Shown here one piece after another: positions 32,808 to 41,756 of a stretch of DNA of 64,000 bases. The stretch covers positions 2,108,001 to 2,172,000 of the forward strand of contig NZ_CP040504.1 of the NCBI RefSeq assembly GCF_005886145.1. The letters are read 5' to 3'. This stretch comes from Neisseria sp. oral taxon 014 str. F0314 (GTDB lineage: Bacteria > Pseudomonadota > Gammaproteobacteria > Burkholderiales > Neisseriaceae). Every line of letters starts with the position of its first letter. Position 1 is the stretch's first letter. Under the pieces are notes generated by a model that saw nothing but the letters and a program-made list of their open reading frames with translations, did not search any database and had not been told where the DNA came from. The position numbers and the translations under genes are program-made.

Positions 32808-33500
32808 ATGTTTGCATTCTTAGAAGCCTTTTTCTCCCAATACGGTTACGCCGCCGTGTTCCTCGTGCTGATTGCATGCGGTTTCGGCGTGCCTATCCCC
32901 GAAGACATTACACTGGTTACCGGCGGCGTGATTTCCGGTCTGGGCCAAGCCAACGCGCACATGATGGTGTTGGTCGGTATGCTCGGCGTATTGGCGGGCG
33001 ACGGCCTGATGTTTGTTGCCGGACGCGTGTGGGGGCACCGCATTTTGGACTTTAAGCCCGTTGCCCGCGTAATGACGCCCAAGCGTTACGCCCAAGTGCA
33101 GGAAAAATTCGACAAATACGGCAACTGGGTGCTGTTCGTCGCCCGTTTCCTGCCCGGCCTGCGCACCGCTGTTTTCGTTACCGCAGGTATCAGCCGCAAA
33201 GTCTCCTATCTGCGCTTTATCCTGATGGACGGACTGGCCGCCCTGATTTCCGTACCGGTGTGGGTGTATCTCGGTTCGTATGGTGCGGAAAACATCGATT
33301 GGCTGATGGCCAAAGTCCATAGCCTGCAATCGGGGCTGCTGGTGTTGATTGGCATCGGCGCGGCCGTGCTGCTGTTTTTCTGGTGGAGGCGCCGCCGCCG
33401 CATCAGCTTCTTCCGCGCGAAACTCAGTGAACTGCGCGACAAACGTAAAGCCGCCAAGGCAGCCAAAGCTGCGAAAAACGCGGGCCAAAGTTCGGAATAG
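32808..33500 (+). CDS. DedA-family membrane protein
   Basis: 230 residues. DedA/SNARE-associated domain with the family motifs GFGVPIPEDITLVTGG (acidic re-entrant segment) and RFLPGLRTAVFVTAG (F.R..PG.R). The C terminus is a positively charged tail (RRRRRISFFRAKLSELRDKR and an Ala/Lys repeat). Such proteins flip phosphatidylethanolamine or undecaprenyl phosphate. The start MFAFLEAFF at 32808 is preferred to an upstream ATG at 32754 that would translate a DUS. Confidence 0.88.
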   Translation: MFAFLEAFFSQYGYAAVFLVLIACGFGVPIPEDITLVTGGVISGLGQANAHMMVLVGMLGVLAGDGLMFVAGRVWGHRILDFKPVARVMTPKRYAQVQEKFDKYGNWVLFVARFLPGLRTAVFVTAGISRKVSYLRFILMDGLAALISVPVWVYLGSYGAENIDWLMAKVHSLQSGLLVLIGIGAAVLLFFWWRRRRRISFFRAKLSELRDKRKAAKAAKAAKNAGQSSE

Positions 33501-33522
33501 CGGCAGTCTGTCAAACACGGTT

Positions 33523-33567
33523 AACAGGCCGTCTGAAAGATTCGCGGTTTCTTTCAGACGGCCTGTT
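33523..33567. repeat. DUS inverted pair between dedA and ansA
   Basis: AACAGGCCGTCTGAAAG and CTTTCAGACGGCCTGTT, a 17-bp stem 10 bases before the asparaginase start. It probably ends dedA transcription, which would leave ansA with a promoter within or just after the hairpin, or with read-through. Confidence 0.8.
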
Positions 33568-33577
33568 CACGGAAAAT

Positions 33578-34570
33578 ATGATGAGACGGAAAATTTTTGT
33601 ACTCTACACCGGCGGTACCATCGGCATGAGCCGCGGCAGCGACGGCCTGCGTCCCGATACCGCCCTTGCCGGAAAAGCCCTGCAACCTTTTTCAGACGGC
33701 CTCGACTTTGATTGGCACATCTGCGATCCGCTTATCGATTCGTCCGCCGTTACGTTGGAAGACTGGCGCGGCTGGCTGGACATCCTCGCTGCAAAAATCC
33801 CGCAGTACGACGGCGTGCTGGTGCTGCACGGCACGGACACGATGGCCTATACCGCCAACCTGTTCGCACTGGCGTTGCAGGGGCTGGACAAACCCGTCGT
33901 CCTGACCGGTTCGCAATGGCCTTACGATGCGGACGGCAGCGACGCGCCGTTCAACCTGTCCGTTGCCGCCGCCGCGTTTTCACTCGGTTTGAAAGAAGTG
34001 GTCATCGCCTTTGACGGCAAGCTCTATCCCGCCGTCGGCAGCAGCAAAGTCAGCACCGAAATCGCCGCCGGTTTCGCCAATCCCCATTTCGGCGCCGTCG
34101 CAGAATGGCATGAAAACACAGGCTGGCAAAACCTGATGCCGAGGCCGTCTGAAAACAACCGTTCAGACGGCCTGCAAGTATCGGTGCTCAATCCCGCCGC
34201 CGAAGTCGCCTGCCGCACCCTGATTCCCGGTTTCGCCGTCCGAGACCTTTCAGACGGCCTCAAAACCACCCGCGCCAAAGCCCTCATCCTGCAAAGCTAC
34301 GGACACGGCAACGCCCCGGCCTTACCGGAATTTATCGAAGCCGTGCGGCAATTTACCCGCAAAGGCGGGCTGCTGCTCAACATCAGCCAGGTACCGCAAG
34401 GCTGCGCCGCCGCTGTCTACGCCCAAGGCGGCCCGTTGCGGCAGGCAGGCGCGTTAACCGCAGGCAAATGCAACTTGGAAACCGCAACCGCACTGCTCAC
34501 CTTGGCGGTAAGTAACGGCTGGGATGCGGCCACCGTAACAAAAAAATTGGAAGAAAACCGGCTGGTGTAG
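33578..34570 (+). CDS. ansA: Type I L-asparaginase
   Basis: 330 residues. The nucleophilic threonine is in VLYTGGTIGM and the second catalytic Thr-Asp pair in VLHGTDTMAYTAN; AFDGKLYPAVGSSKVST supplies the conserved lysine region. It lacks a signal peptide, fitting a cytoplasmic type I enzyme that hydrolyses asparagine. The coding sequence contains several DUS copies, one as an inverted pair at 34142-34173 in the loop between the N- and C-terminal domains (PRPSENNRSDGLQ) and others translated as FSDGL or LSDGL. Confidence 0.92.
   Translation: MMRRKIFVLYTGGTIGMSRGSDGLRPDTALAGKALQPFSDGLDFDWHICDPLIDSSAVTLEDWRGWLDILAAKIPQYDGVLVLHGTDTMAYTANLFALALQGLDKPVVLTGSQWPYDADGSDAPFNLSVAAAAFSLGLKEVVIAFDGKLYPAVGSSKVSTEIAAGFANPHFGAVAEWHENTGWQNLMPRPSENNRSDGLQVSVLNPAAEVACRTLIPGFAVRDLSDGLKTTRAKALILQSYGHGNAPALPEFIEAVRQFTRKGGLLLNISQVPQGCAAAVYAQGGPLRQAGALTAGKCNLETATALLTLAVSNGWDAATVTKKLEENRLV
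34142..34174. repeat. In-frame DUS inverted pair inside ansA
   Basis: AGGCCGTCTGAAAAC and GTTCAGACGGCCTG lie inside the asparaginase reading frame. The hairpin is a whole multiple of codons in context and keeps the frame open. Confidence 0.88.
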
Positions 34571-34631
34571 GTGCCGTGCCGAATATCCGGCCGAAACCGA
34601 AAAAATTTTAAAATCAAAAGAGTAGCCTGAA

Positions 34632-35720
34632 ATGACCGCTTATCAGCAGCAGTTGCGAGACAAAACCGATTATCTGAAAAAACTTTTCCAAGGTCTCGAT
34701 TTCCCTGAGATAGAAGTTTTCGAATCTCCCGAACAGCATTACCGGATGCGCGCCGAATTCCGCATTTGGCACGAAGGCGGCGAAATGTTTTACGCCATGT
34801 TCGAACGCGGACAGAAAGCAAGCGGCGCAAGCCTGATACGTTGCGACCAATTTCCCGCCGCCTCCGAGTCCATCAATGCCTTGATGCCCAAGCTCATCGA
34901 AGCCGCCGCGCAAAATCCCGAACTCAAAAACCGCTGGTACGCCGCTGAATTTCTGTCTGCACTGAGCGGCGAGATGCTCGTTACCATGATTTACCACAAA
35001 AAACTGGGCGAAGCGTGGCAGCGTGCCGCCGAAATTTTGGCGCGTGAATTGGGCATCCATATCATTGGTCGGAGTAGGGGGCAGAAAATTGTTTTGACTC
35101 AAGGCTATATAACCGAAGAGCTGAACGTAAACGGCAAAACCTTCCGCTACCGCCAAGTCGAAGGCAGTTTCACCCAGCCCAACGCCCGCGTGTGCGAAAA
35201 AATGCTCGGTTGGGCGTGCGATGTCGCGCAAAACCTGAGCGGCGACCTGCTCGAACTTTACTGCGGCAACGGCAATTTCACCCTGCCGCTCTCGCAGTAT
35301 TTCCGTCAGGTGTTAGCGACCGAAGTGTCCAAAACTTCCGTTTATGCCGCGCAGTGGAACATCGAAGCCAACCAAAGAGACAATATCAAAATCGCCCGCC
35401 TCTCCGCCGAAGAATTTACCAAAGCCTATACGCAAAGCCGTGAATTCCGCCGCCTGCAAGAACAGGGCATTTTGCTGAAAGATTACGTTTTTTCCGCCAT
35501 TTTTGTCGACCCGCCCCGCGCCGGCGTCGATGAAGAAACCCTCAAGCTGGTTTCGCAGTTCGACAACATCATCTATATTTCCTGCAACCCCGAAACCCTG
35601 CGTGCCAACCTCGACACCCTCTGCCGAACCCACACCGTCAAACGCGCCGCCCTGTTTGACCAGTTTCCGTTTACGCACCATATCGAAAGCGGTGTTTGGC
35701 TGGAGAGGAAATTAAAGTAA
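34632..35720 (+). CDS. trmA: tRNA (uracil-54-C5)-methyltransferase TrmA
   Basis: 362 residues, the usual TrmA length. It makes T54 in the T-loop of tRNAs. SAM binding is at DLLELYCGNGNFTLPLS; the catalytic cysteine is in IIYISCNPETLRANL and the general base in FPFTHHIESGVWLERK. The N-terminal RMRAEFRIWHEGG belongs to the RNA-binding part. It starts at an ATG 61 bases after ansA. Confidence 0.95.
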   Translation: MTAYQQQLRDKTDYLKKLFQGLDFPEIEVFESPEQHYRMRAEFRIWHEGGEMFYAMFERGQKASGASLIRCDQFPAASESINALMPKLIEAAAQNPELKNRWYAAEFLSALSGEMLVTMIYHKKLGEAWQRAAEILARELGIHIIGRSRGQKIVLTQGYITEELNVNGKTFRYRQVEGSFTQPNARVCEKMLGWACDVAQNLSGDLLELYCGNGNFTLPLSQYFRQVLATEVSKTSVYAAQWNIEANQRDNIKIARLSAEEFTKAYTQSREFRRLQEQGILLKDYVFSAIFVDPPRAGVDEETLKLVSQFDNIIYISCNPETLRANLDTLCRTHTVKRAALFDQFPFTHHIESGVWLERKLK

Positions 35721-35761
35721 AGGCCGTCTGAAAAAGCGATGGATCGCTGCAATAAACAACG

Positions 35762-35793
35762 GGGCCGTCTGAAAACAAAATTTTCAGACGGCC
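35762..35793. terminator. DUS inverted repeat terminator
   Basis: GGGCCGTCTGAAAA and TTTTCAGACGGCC arms, preceded by a single DUS at 35721, between convergent trmA and lolA. Confidence 0.83.
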
Positions 35794-35813
35794 TTTGTTT
35801 GAGGACGCGGGAA

Positions 35814-36434
35814 TCAGTTACTCAATACGTCCACGCCTTTGGGTGGGGTGAATTTGAATGCGTTGCGGGAGAGGTTGGGTTTGGTGTTCAGGTTGCTGAA
35901 GCTGATGGTGGTTTCGTTGCCGAAGCCGTCTTTAAGCTGCATGGCGGCGAGGTTGTCGCCTTTGAAGCCGATGCGGATGTATTGGTAGCCGGCGTTGTTT
36001 TTCTTGGGCGTGGCCAAAACATAGCTGATGCCGTTGCTTGCACCGTCTTCTTTGAGGGCGTAGCTGCTGTCAAGCGCGGTTTTGTTGGAGAGGATGGCGG
36101 CGGGGCTGTCGCCGATGGTCTGGTCTTGGGCGGATTTGGTTACTTGGGCCAAATCGACGTCGTAGAGCCAGATGGTTTTGCCGTCGCCGACGATGGTTTG
36201 TTTATATGGTTTGGTGTATTCCCATTTGAACAGGCCGGGGCGCAGGATTTGGAATGTGCCGTTGGTGGTTTGGGTTTTCTTTTTGCTTTTGACGGTTTGG
36301 CTGAAACTGCCGCTGATGCCGTCTGAATCGTTGTTGAACTTTTTGAGCGCGTCGACCGCGCCTGCCTGCGCAAGCCCGACGGTTATGCTCAGGCCTGCGG
36401 CGGCAAGGAATTTCAGCAGGGTGTTTTGTTTCAT
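35814..36434 (-). CDS. lolA: Periplasmic lipoprotein chaperone LolA
   Basis: 206 residues with a signal peptide ending GLAQAGA. The mature protein has the LolA half-barrel pattern: ISGSFSQTVKSKKKTQTTNG, LRPGLFKWEYTKPYKQTIVGDGKTIWLYD, and DGFGNETTISFSNL. It ferries lipoproteins from the LolCDE complex to LolB. AAGGA precedes the ATG. Confidence 0.94.
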   Translation of the reverse strand: MKQNTLLKFLAAAGLSITVGLAQAGAVDALKKFNNDSDGISGSFSQTVKSKKKTQTTNGTFQILRPGLFKWEYTKPYKQTIVGDGKTIWLYDVDLAQVTKSAQDQTIGDSPAAILSNKTALDSSYALKEDGASNGISYVLATPKKNNAGYQYIRIGFKGDNLAAMQLKDGFGNETTISFSNLNTKPNLSRNAFKFTPPKGVDVLSN

Positions 36435-36851
36435 GTGTCGTCCTTCCTTTCGGCTGGATGTGGTGGATTCGCGGCAGACGGACGGTGCATCCGTGCTGCC
36501 GGATAGTTTAAGTGCGACTTAGTATAGGTGTTATTCGGCGGGAAACAAGCCTTAATTGCGGCGTTTAATTTTTGTAAAAACGGACGCTGGTTTTTAATTC
36601 GTTGAAATCCAAAGGGTTTCTATGATTGGGGCGGAAATCGGTTTCACATTTATTTAATCGGGTTTTGGTATTTTTGTTGCAGGTTTATTGTTTTGTGCGG
36701 TATTTTATTGTTGTAAATGCGGTAATGTTATTTGAATATTGCTACTTTAAATTACATGCGGTTAGCCAAACGGCGGCGGCTGTATTAAGATTGTATATGA
36801 GATATGCGACATGTCCGCCGCATGCGGGCATGGATTTTACCGGAGATTTTT
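36435..36851. other. Intergenic region between lolA and the surface-protein gene
   Basis: About 417 bases holding divergent promoters, AT-rich from 36560 to 36790. No gene, DUS or repeat is visible. GGAG just before 36852 is the ribosome site of the next gene. Confidence 0.5.
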
Positions 36852-37889
36852 ATGAAGAATATCAAATTGCTGTCCGCTTTGGCCGCCGTCGGCGCGTCTT
36901 TCGTTGCTTTCGAGGCCCATGCGGGCATGGTGAGCGATGCGCACGGCAACGTGGGCTACGACACCGCCGAAGAATGCGATGCGGCGGTGCAGTCGGGTCA
37001 GGCCAAATTTTATGAATCTTTTACTCATAAACCGACTTTGAAACGTCCGGGCGAAACCAGCGTCCAGGCGGCGACGATTAAGGATTTGGGTCCGCAATAC
37101 CGTTTGGGCGCGTGCGATAAGGGCGTGGGCCGCAGGATGGGGCGCGACGGGGTGTCCAAAGCCTTGCAAGGAAAATATATCCCGTTCAGCCCGGATATGC
37201 AGGTGAACGTGTATCTGGATGCTTCGGGCAAACCGACCCGCGCGAGTATGCAGCAGTGCGACAACTGGTTTTCGGGTAACGCGCCGCGCGCCGTTCCGCT
37301 GCCGCCGGAGCGTGCGCCCGAACCCGCCGCCGAAGCGGCTCCGGCCAAAAACGAGTCGGCTGCCGAAAAAAAAGCCGGTGCGCGTCCGTATGTGTTCGGT
37401 ACGGCGGGTGCGTTGCGCGACGGGGCTTCTGTGAAACGGGGCAACCGCCGCAATAAAGACCGCGATACTTCCGCTGCCGGACAAGTCGGCGCGGGCGTCC
37501 AGTTCAACGAATGGCTGGGCGGCGAAGTGTATTATCAGGGCGGCGACAAACAGGAATACGACGCGCCTGAAAACCTCGGCAACGAAAAAGTGGAAGTGCG
37601 CAACGACACTTACGGCGGACGCCTGACCGCCGGCACGAAAGTCGCCAAAAAAGCGCGCGTGTTTGCAAAAGCGGGCGTGGCGGGCGTGCGGCACAAATCG
37701 AAAACCGCCGGTGCGAAAGACTCCGACACCAAAGCTCGCGCCACCGCAGGCGTGGGTGCGACGGTTGACGTCAACGACAACTGGGCCGTCCGTGCGGATT
37801 ACGACCACTATTTCAAACGCAACAGCGACGAAGACGTGAAATGGAAAGGTGCGGATTATCTGGGCGTGGGTGCTCAGTATAAATTCTGA
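36852..37889 (+). CDS. Two-domain outer-membrane beta-barrel protein of unknown function
   Basis: 345 residues. A signal peptide ends FEAHA. Residues ~24-135 form a soluble domain with three cysteines (EECDAAV, LGACDKGV, MQQCDNW). A ~30-residue Pro/Ala/Glu linker (PPERAPEPAAEAAPAKNESA) leads to a C-terminal ~170-residue domain of alternating hydrophobic strands ending VGAQYKF, with the terminal Phe recognised by BamA. The barrel size fits an eight-stranded OmpA/opacity-like protein. I do not recognise the N-terminal domain; a periplasmic or surface-exposed role is inference. Confidence 0.75.
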   Translation: MKNIKLLSALAAVGASFVAFEAHAGMVSDAHGNVGYDTAEECDAAVQSGQAKFYESFTHKPTLKRPGETSVQAATIKDLGPQYRLGACDKGVGRRMGRDGVSKALQGKYIPFSPDMQVNVYLDASGKPTRASMQQCDNWFSGNAPRAVPLPPERAPEPAAEAAPAKNESAAEKKAGARPYVFGTAGALRDGASVKRGNRRNKDRDTSAAGQVGAGVQFNEWLGGEVYYQGGDKQEYDAPENLGNEKVEVRNDTYGGRLTAGTKVAKKARVFAKAGVAGVRHKSKTAGAKDSDTKARATAGVGATVDVNDNWAVRADYDHYFKRNSDEDVKWKGADYLGVGAQYKF

Positions 37890-37906
37890 TTGCGAGCGTT
37901 TTTCCA

Positions 37907-37930
37907 AACCGGCCTAGCAGGCCGGTTTTT
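37907..37930 (+). terminator. Intrinsic terminator of the surface-protein gene
   Basis: AACCGGCC, loop TAGCA, GGCCGGTT followed by TTT. Confidence 0.88.
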
Positions 37931-37992
37931 ATTCGGGCGGGTTTTCAGACGGCCTGCGGTATAATGGGGCAACGTTGTCCGATTGGATTGAT

Positions 37993-38823
37993 ATGCCTTA
38001 CAACCCTTATCCCTTGTTGGAACAGGCTTTGCTGGAGCACCATACCGACCGCAAGGGCGAGATGGTAGACAGCTTGTCCGCCGCCGTTGAAAATAACGGG
38101 CTGACTGCCGGAGGCGTCGCGCCGCCGCTGGACTTCCGCCACGCGGGACGACCGCCGAAGCCTGTTTTGGTCGCACCGTCGCAACTGACGCCGCGCAAGA
38201 TGAACACGGCCGAAGGCTATGCGGCGATGCTGCACGCGATTGCGCATATCGAGTTCAACGCCATCAATCTGGCTTTGGACGCGGCATACCGTTTCCGCAC
38301 GCTGCCGTTTCAGTTTGTGCGCGACTGGGTACGGGTGGCGAAGGAAGAGGTGTACCACTTCCGCCTGATGCGCGAAAGGCTGCGCGCTTTCGGCTTCGAT
38401 TACGGCGATTTCGAGGCACACAACCATTTGTGGGACATGGCGTATAAAACCGCCTACGACCCGCTGTTGCGCATGGCGTTGGTGCCGCGCGTATTGGAAG
38501 CGCGCGGGCTGGACGTTACGCCGGGGATACGCGCAAAGGTGGAACAGCGCGGCGATTCGGAAACCTGCGGCGTGTTGGACATCATTTACCGCGACGAAGT
38601 GGGCCATGTCGCCATCGGCAACCATTGGTATCAACACCTCTGCCGCGAACGCGGTTTGGAACCTGTCGCCCTGTTCCGCAGTCTGATTGCCCGTTACGAT
38701 ATGTTTATCTTCCGCGGCTATGTGAACATCGAAGCGCGCGAAAAAGCCGGCTTCAGCCGCTTTGAATTGGATATGTTGGAAGATTTCGAGCAGGGTTTGA
38801 AACAAGGCAAAAAGGTCGTCTGA
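37993..38823 (+). CDS. DUF455 ferritin-like protein
   Basis: 276 residues. DUF455 proteins have a four-helix ferritin-like fold with a probable di-iron site; candidate ligands are in LHAIAHIEFNAINLAL, VAKEEVYHFRL and YRDEVGHVAIGNHW. The reaction is unknown. The ATG at 37993 is the likely start, though a TTG six codons upstream is in frame. The terminal codons GTC GTC TGA lie in a mucosa-type DUS. Confidence 0.85.
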   Translation: MPYNPYPLLEQALLEHHTDRKGEMVDSLSAAVENNGLTAGGVAPPLDFRHAGRPPKPVLVAPSQLTPRKMNTAEGYAAMLHAIAHIEFNAINLALDAAYRFRTLPFQFVRDWVRVAKEEVYHFRLMRERLRAFGFDYGDFEAHNHLWDMAYKTAYDPLLRMALVPRVLEARGLDVTPGIRAKVEQRGDSETCGVLDIIYRDEVGHVAIGNHWYQHLCRERGLEPVALFRSLIARYDMFIFRGYVNIEAREKAGFSRFELDMLEDFEQGLKQGKKVV

Positions 38824-38853
38824 AAACCCTGAATCCGGATTTTCAGACGACCT
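38813..38853. repeat. Mucosa-type DUS inverted pair
   Basis: AGGTCGTCTGAAAA and TTTTCAGACGACCT. This is the AG-mucDUS variant rather than the AG-DUS used in most of the window. One arm overlaps the DUF455 stop codon. Confidence 0.85.
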
Positions 38854-38868
38854 CTGTTGAGGAACGTT

Positions 38869-39828
38869 ATGTCTCACCATCACGAACACCATCATCACGC
38901 ACACGCCCACACGCATACCGCCAACAAAAAAGTATTGCGCGTGTCATTCATCATCATTGCCGCCTTTATGCTGCTGGAGGCGTTCGGCGGCTGGCTGACC
39001 CACTCGCTCGCACTGCTTTCCGACGCAGGGCATATGTTCAGCGATGCATTTTCCTTGGGCGTGGCGTTGTGGGCGTTCAAACTCGGCGAAAAAGAAACCA
39101 CGCTGCAAAAGACCTTCGGCTACAAACGTTTTGAAATCCTCACCGCCATGTTCAACGGCTTGTCGCTGGTGGCCATCGCCGTGCTGATTTTCTACGAAGC
39201 CGTCAAACGCCTGCTTTATCCGCCCGAAATCGCCACGCTGGGGATGCTCGTCATCAGCGTCGTCGGCCTGCTGGTCAACATCGGCGTGGCGGTTTATATG
39301 CTGAAAAACAGCGACACCGAAGCCAACGTCAACATGCGCGGCGCGTATCTGCACGTTTTGAGCGACCTTGTCGGCTCGATCGGCGCGATTGCCGCCGCCG
39401 TACTCATGATGGCGTTCGGCTGGAAATGGGCAGACCCGCTCGCCAGCGTGTTCGTTGCCGCACTGGTCGGACGCAGCGGCTGGAGCCTGCTTAAACAAAC
39501 GCTGCACATCCTGATGGAAGGCGCACCGGAAAACATTCACACCGACGACCTGCTCGCCGTTATCCGCAACACCGACGGCGTCAAATCCGTCCACGACCTA
39601 CACGTCTGGACGATTACCAGCAATATCAACGTCCTATCCTGCCACATCGTCGTGGACGGCAGCATGACCGTTGCCGAATCCGAACAAATCGCCTACCGCA
39701 TCGAACACGAGTTGTCCCACAAAAACATCGGACACTGCACCATCCAAATCGAAAGCGAACGCCACCCGCACAAAAACGAGATTTTGTGTTCGCCCTATGC
39801 AGAAGCACATCACAGCCACAGCCATTAA
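38869..39828 (+). CDS. Cation diffusion facilitator (CzcD/ZitB-type metal exporter)
   Basis: 319 residues with six membrane helices. The metal site is formed by two HxxxD motifs, SDAGHMFSDAFSLGVAL in helix 2 and LHVLSDLVGSIGAI in helix 5. His-rich segments lie at both ends (HHHEHHHHAHAHTH and HHSHSH), and the cytoplasmic C-terminal domain has VHDLHVWTITSNINVLSCHI. It should export Zn2+ or related divalent metals by H+ antiport. GAGGAA precedes the ATG. Confidence 0.93.
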   Translation: MSHHHEHHHHAHAHTHTANKKVLRVSFIIIAAFMLLEAFGGWLTHSLALLSDAGHMFSDAFSLGVALWAFKLGEKETTLQKTFGYKRFEILTAMFNGLSLVAIAVLIFYEAVKRLLYPPEIATLGMLVISVVGLLVNIGVAVYMLKNSDTEANVNMRGAYLHVLSDLVGSIGAIAAAVLMMAFGWKWADPLASVFVAALVGRSGWSLLKQTLHILMEGAPENIHTDDLLAVIRNTDGVKSVHDLHVWTITSNINVLSCHIVVDGSMTVAESEQIAYRIEHELSHKNIGHCTIQIESERHPHKNEILCSPYAEAHHSHSH

Positions 39829-39836
39829 ACCAACAA

Positions 39837-39863
39837 GGCCGTCTGAAAACCTTTCAGACGGCC
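39837..39863. repeat. DUS inverted pair
   Basis: GGCCGTCTGAAA and TTTCAGACGGCC with a tiny loop, between the metal exporter and gph; AG-DUS type. Confidence 0.8.
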
Positions 39864-39881
39864 TCCACCAAAGGAAAACAC

Positions 39882-40529
39882 ATGATACAAGCCGCATTGT
39901 TCGACCTCGACGGCACACTCGCCGACACCGCCCTAGACCTCGGCGGCGCACTCAACACCGTATTGCGCCGCCACAACCTGCCCGAAAAAAGCATCGCGGA
40001 AATCCGCCCGTATGCCAGCCACGGCGTGGCCGGCCTGTTGAAAATCGGCGTCGGCATGACTGCCGAACATCCTGATTTCGCAGCATGGCGGCAAGAGTGC
40101 CTTGAAGCATACAGCCTTTGCTATGCCGACAAAACCACGCTGTTCGACGGCGTGAACGAAATGATTGCCGAACTCGACAGACGCGGCATCAAATGGGGCA
40201 TCATCACCAACAAACCCATGCGCTTCACCGACAAACTCGTCCCCAAACTCGGCTTCACCATCCCACCCGCCGTCGTCGTCAGCGGCGACACCTGCGGCGA
40301 AGCCAAACCCAGCGTTAAACCCATGCTGTATGCGTGCGAACAAATCCACGCCGATCCGCAACACACGGTTTACGTCGGCGACGCCGAACGCGACATGCAG
40401 GCCGGACGCAACGCGGGCATGAAAACCGTACTTGCCGACTGGGGCTATATCGCTGCCGAAGACCAAACCGAAACATGGCCGTTCGACCACCGCATCGCAT
40501 CGCCTTCGGCATTGCCGGATTTGTTGTAA
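39882..40529 (+). CDS. gph: Phosphoglycolate phosphatase (HAD family)
   Basis: 215 residues. HAD motif I is FDLDGTLADTALD, motif II lies in WGIITNKPM, and motifs III/IV are AKPSVKPML and YVGDAERDMQAG. Gph removes 2-phosphoglycolate formed during DNA repair or oxygenase side reactions. The ATG at 39882 has AAAGGAAAA upstream. Other HAD hydrolases of similar length are possible, but motifs fit the Gph group. Confidence 0.85.
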   Translation: MIQAALFDLDGTLADTALDLGGALNTVLRRHNLPEKSIAEIRPYASHGVAGLLKIGVGMTAEHPDFAAWRQECLEAYSLCYADKTTLFDGVNEMIAELDRRGIKWGIITNKPMRFTDKLVPKLGFTIPPAVVVSGDTCGEAKPSVKPMLYACEQIHADPQHTVYVGDAERDMQAGRNAGMKTVLADWGYIAAEDQTETWPFDHRIASPSALPDLL

Positions 40530-40545
40530 GCCGGCAGGAAAGCAA

Positions 40546-40588
40546 AAGGCCGTCTGAAAAACCTTAAATCGGATTTTCAGACGGCCTT
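40546..40588. terminator. DUS inverted repeat terminator after gph
   Basis: AAGGCCGTCTGAAAA(ACC) and TTTTCAGACGGCCTT arms; AG-DUS type. Confidence 0.82.
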
Positions 40589-40621
40589 CACATTCATTAA
40601 ACCGTTTCAGACGGCCGCCGA

Positions 40622-40783
40622 CAGGGCGGATACCGAAGCAATACAATACAAACTCGGCGGATCTCCGTCTTGGCGAAATACAGCAAAGGCAAACAAGTCA
40701 ACAAGCTCGATTTGGAAGTAAACGGCAGCAAAATCAGCGTGGAAGACTTGGAGAAATGGCTGGACGCAAACGGCTTGCGGTAA
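40622..40783 (+). pseudogene. Possible 3' remnant of an unknown gene
   Basis: An open frame without a start codon ends with KISVEDLEKWLDANGLR and a stop. Its composition (YSKGKQVNKLDLEVNGS) looks like a real protein C terminus with a terminal helix. It is cut off on the left by DUS-rich sequence at ~40600. I do not recognise it; chance is possible. Confidence 0.35.
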
Positions 40784-40840
40784 GCCGCCCGTTTGGGATT
40801 GTCCGCTTGGGTGTTAAAGATTTTGCGGAAGGATGAAGAG

Positions 40841-41706
40841 AGGTCGTCTGAAAATGGGATTTCTGTTTCAGACGACCTTTTGTTGTAGCGGCAATCTTGT
40901 TCTTTTTCAGTACGACGGGGAAGAATGGCAGAGAAGTTTTTGGCGTAGTTTGTTCATAAGAAGAGGTCGCCTGAAATTGAGTTTGCGGTTTCAGACGACC
41001 TCTTGCCGTATCAGCAACCTTGTTCCTTCCCACGTCTGGCGGGGGAAGGTTAGGATGGGGGTGGCTTTGTGGCTTTAGGTAAAATCAAATTCGTGCAGCC
41101 CATAGAGCCACCCTCTCCCCAGCCCTCTCCCGCTGGACGGGAGAGGGGGCAGGCTGCATGTAGTGGCATAGATTTCTGTCCGACTACCGTCATTCCCGCG
41201 CAGGCGGGAATCCACTTTTGAATCTCGGCAACTGTTTTCAAACATCTGTTTCTTAGGATTTCCGATGGATTCCCGCCTGCGCGGGAATGACGGCGGCGGG
41301 GTGTTTGGCGTGATTTGTTTATAAGAAAAGGTCGTCTGAAACCAAGTTTTCAGTTTCAGACGACCCCTTGCCGTATCAGCAACCTTATTCCTTCCCCCGT
41401 CCGGCGGGGAAAGGTTAGGATGGAGGGTGGCTTTGTGGTTTTAAGCAAAATCAAATTGGTGCAGCCCATAGAGCCACCCTCTCCCCAACCCTCTCCCGCC
41501 GGACGGGAGAGGGGGCAGGCTGCACGTCTCGGCATAAATTTCTGTCCGACTACCGTCATTCCCGCGCAGGCGGGAATCTATTTCTCAGCAACAGAAATCT
41601 TAAGAACAATCCAAACAAACCTAATCCCACAGATGGATTCCCTCCGCAGCCTGTCCTCGCGTAGGCGGGGGCGGGAATAACGGGGGCGGGGTCTGATTAT
41701 GAAAAA
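40841..41706. repeat. Mosaic repeat array, left block (three units)
   Basis: Units begin with a mucosa-type DUS pair and end with a (T/C)GGCGTRRTTTGTTYATAAG-like sequence. Unit 0 (40841-40963) is internally deleted. Unit 1 (40964-41328) and unit 2 (41329-41706) are full, ~365-380 bases. Each full unit has a GGCGGGGRAAGG segment, GCAGCCCATAGAGCCACCCT, a CTCTCCCGC/GCGGGAGAG-like inverted pair, and two dRS3-like ATTCCCGC/GCGGGAAT elements in opposite orientation; the second dRS3 of unit 2 is damaged. No ORF is credible here. Confidence 0.85.
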
Positions 41707-41756
41707 AGGTCGTCTGAAAATGAAATTTGAGTTTCAGACGACCTTTGAGGGATAAA

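Noticed and set aside
36837..37907. 356-codon minus-strand ORF opposite the surface-protein gene
   Set aside because: Plus strand has signal peptide, ribosome site, barrel C terminus and terminator; the minus frame is low-complexity.
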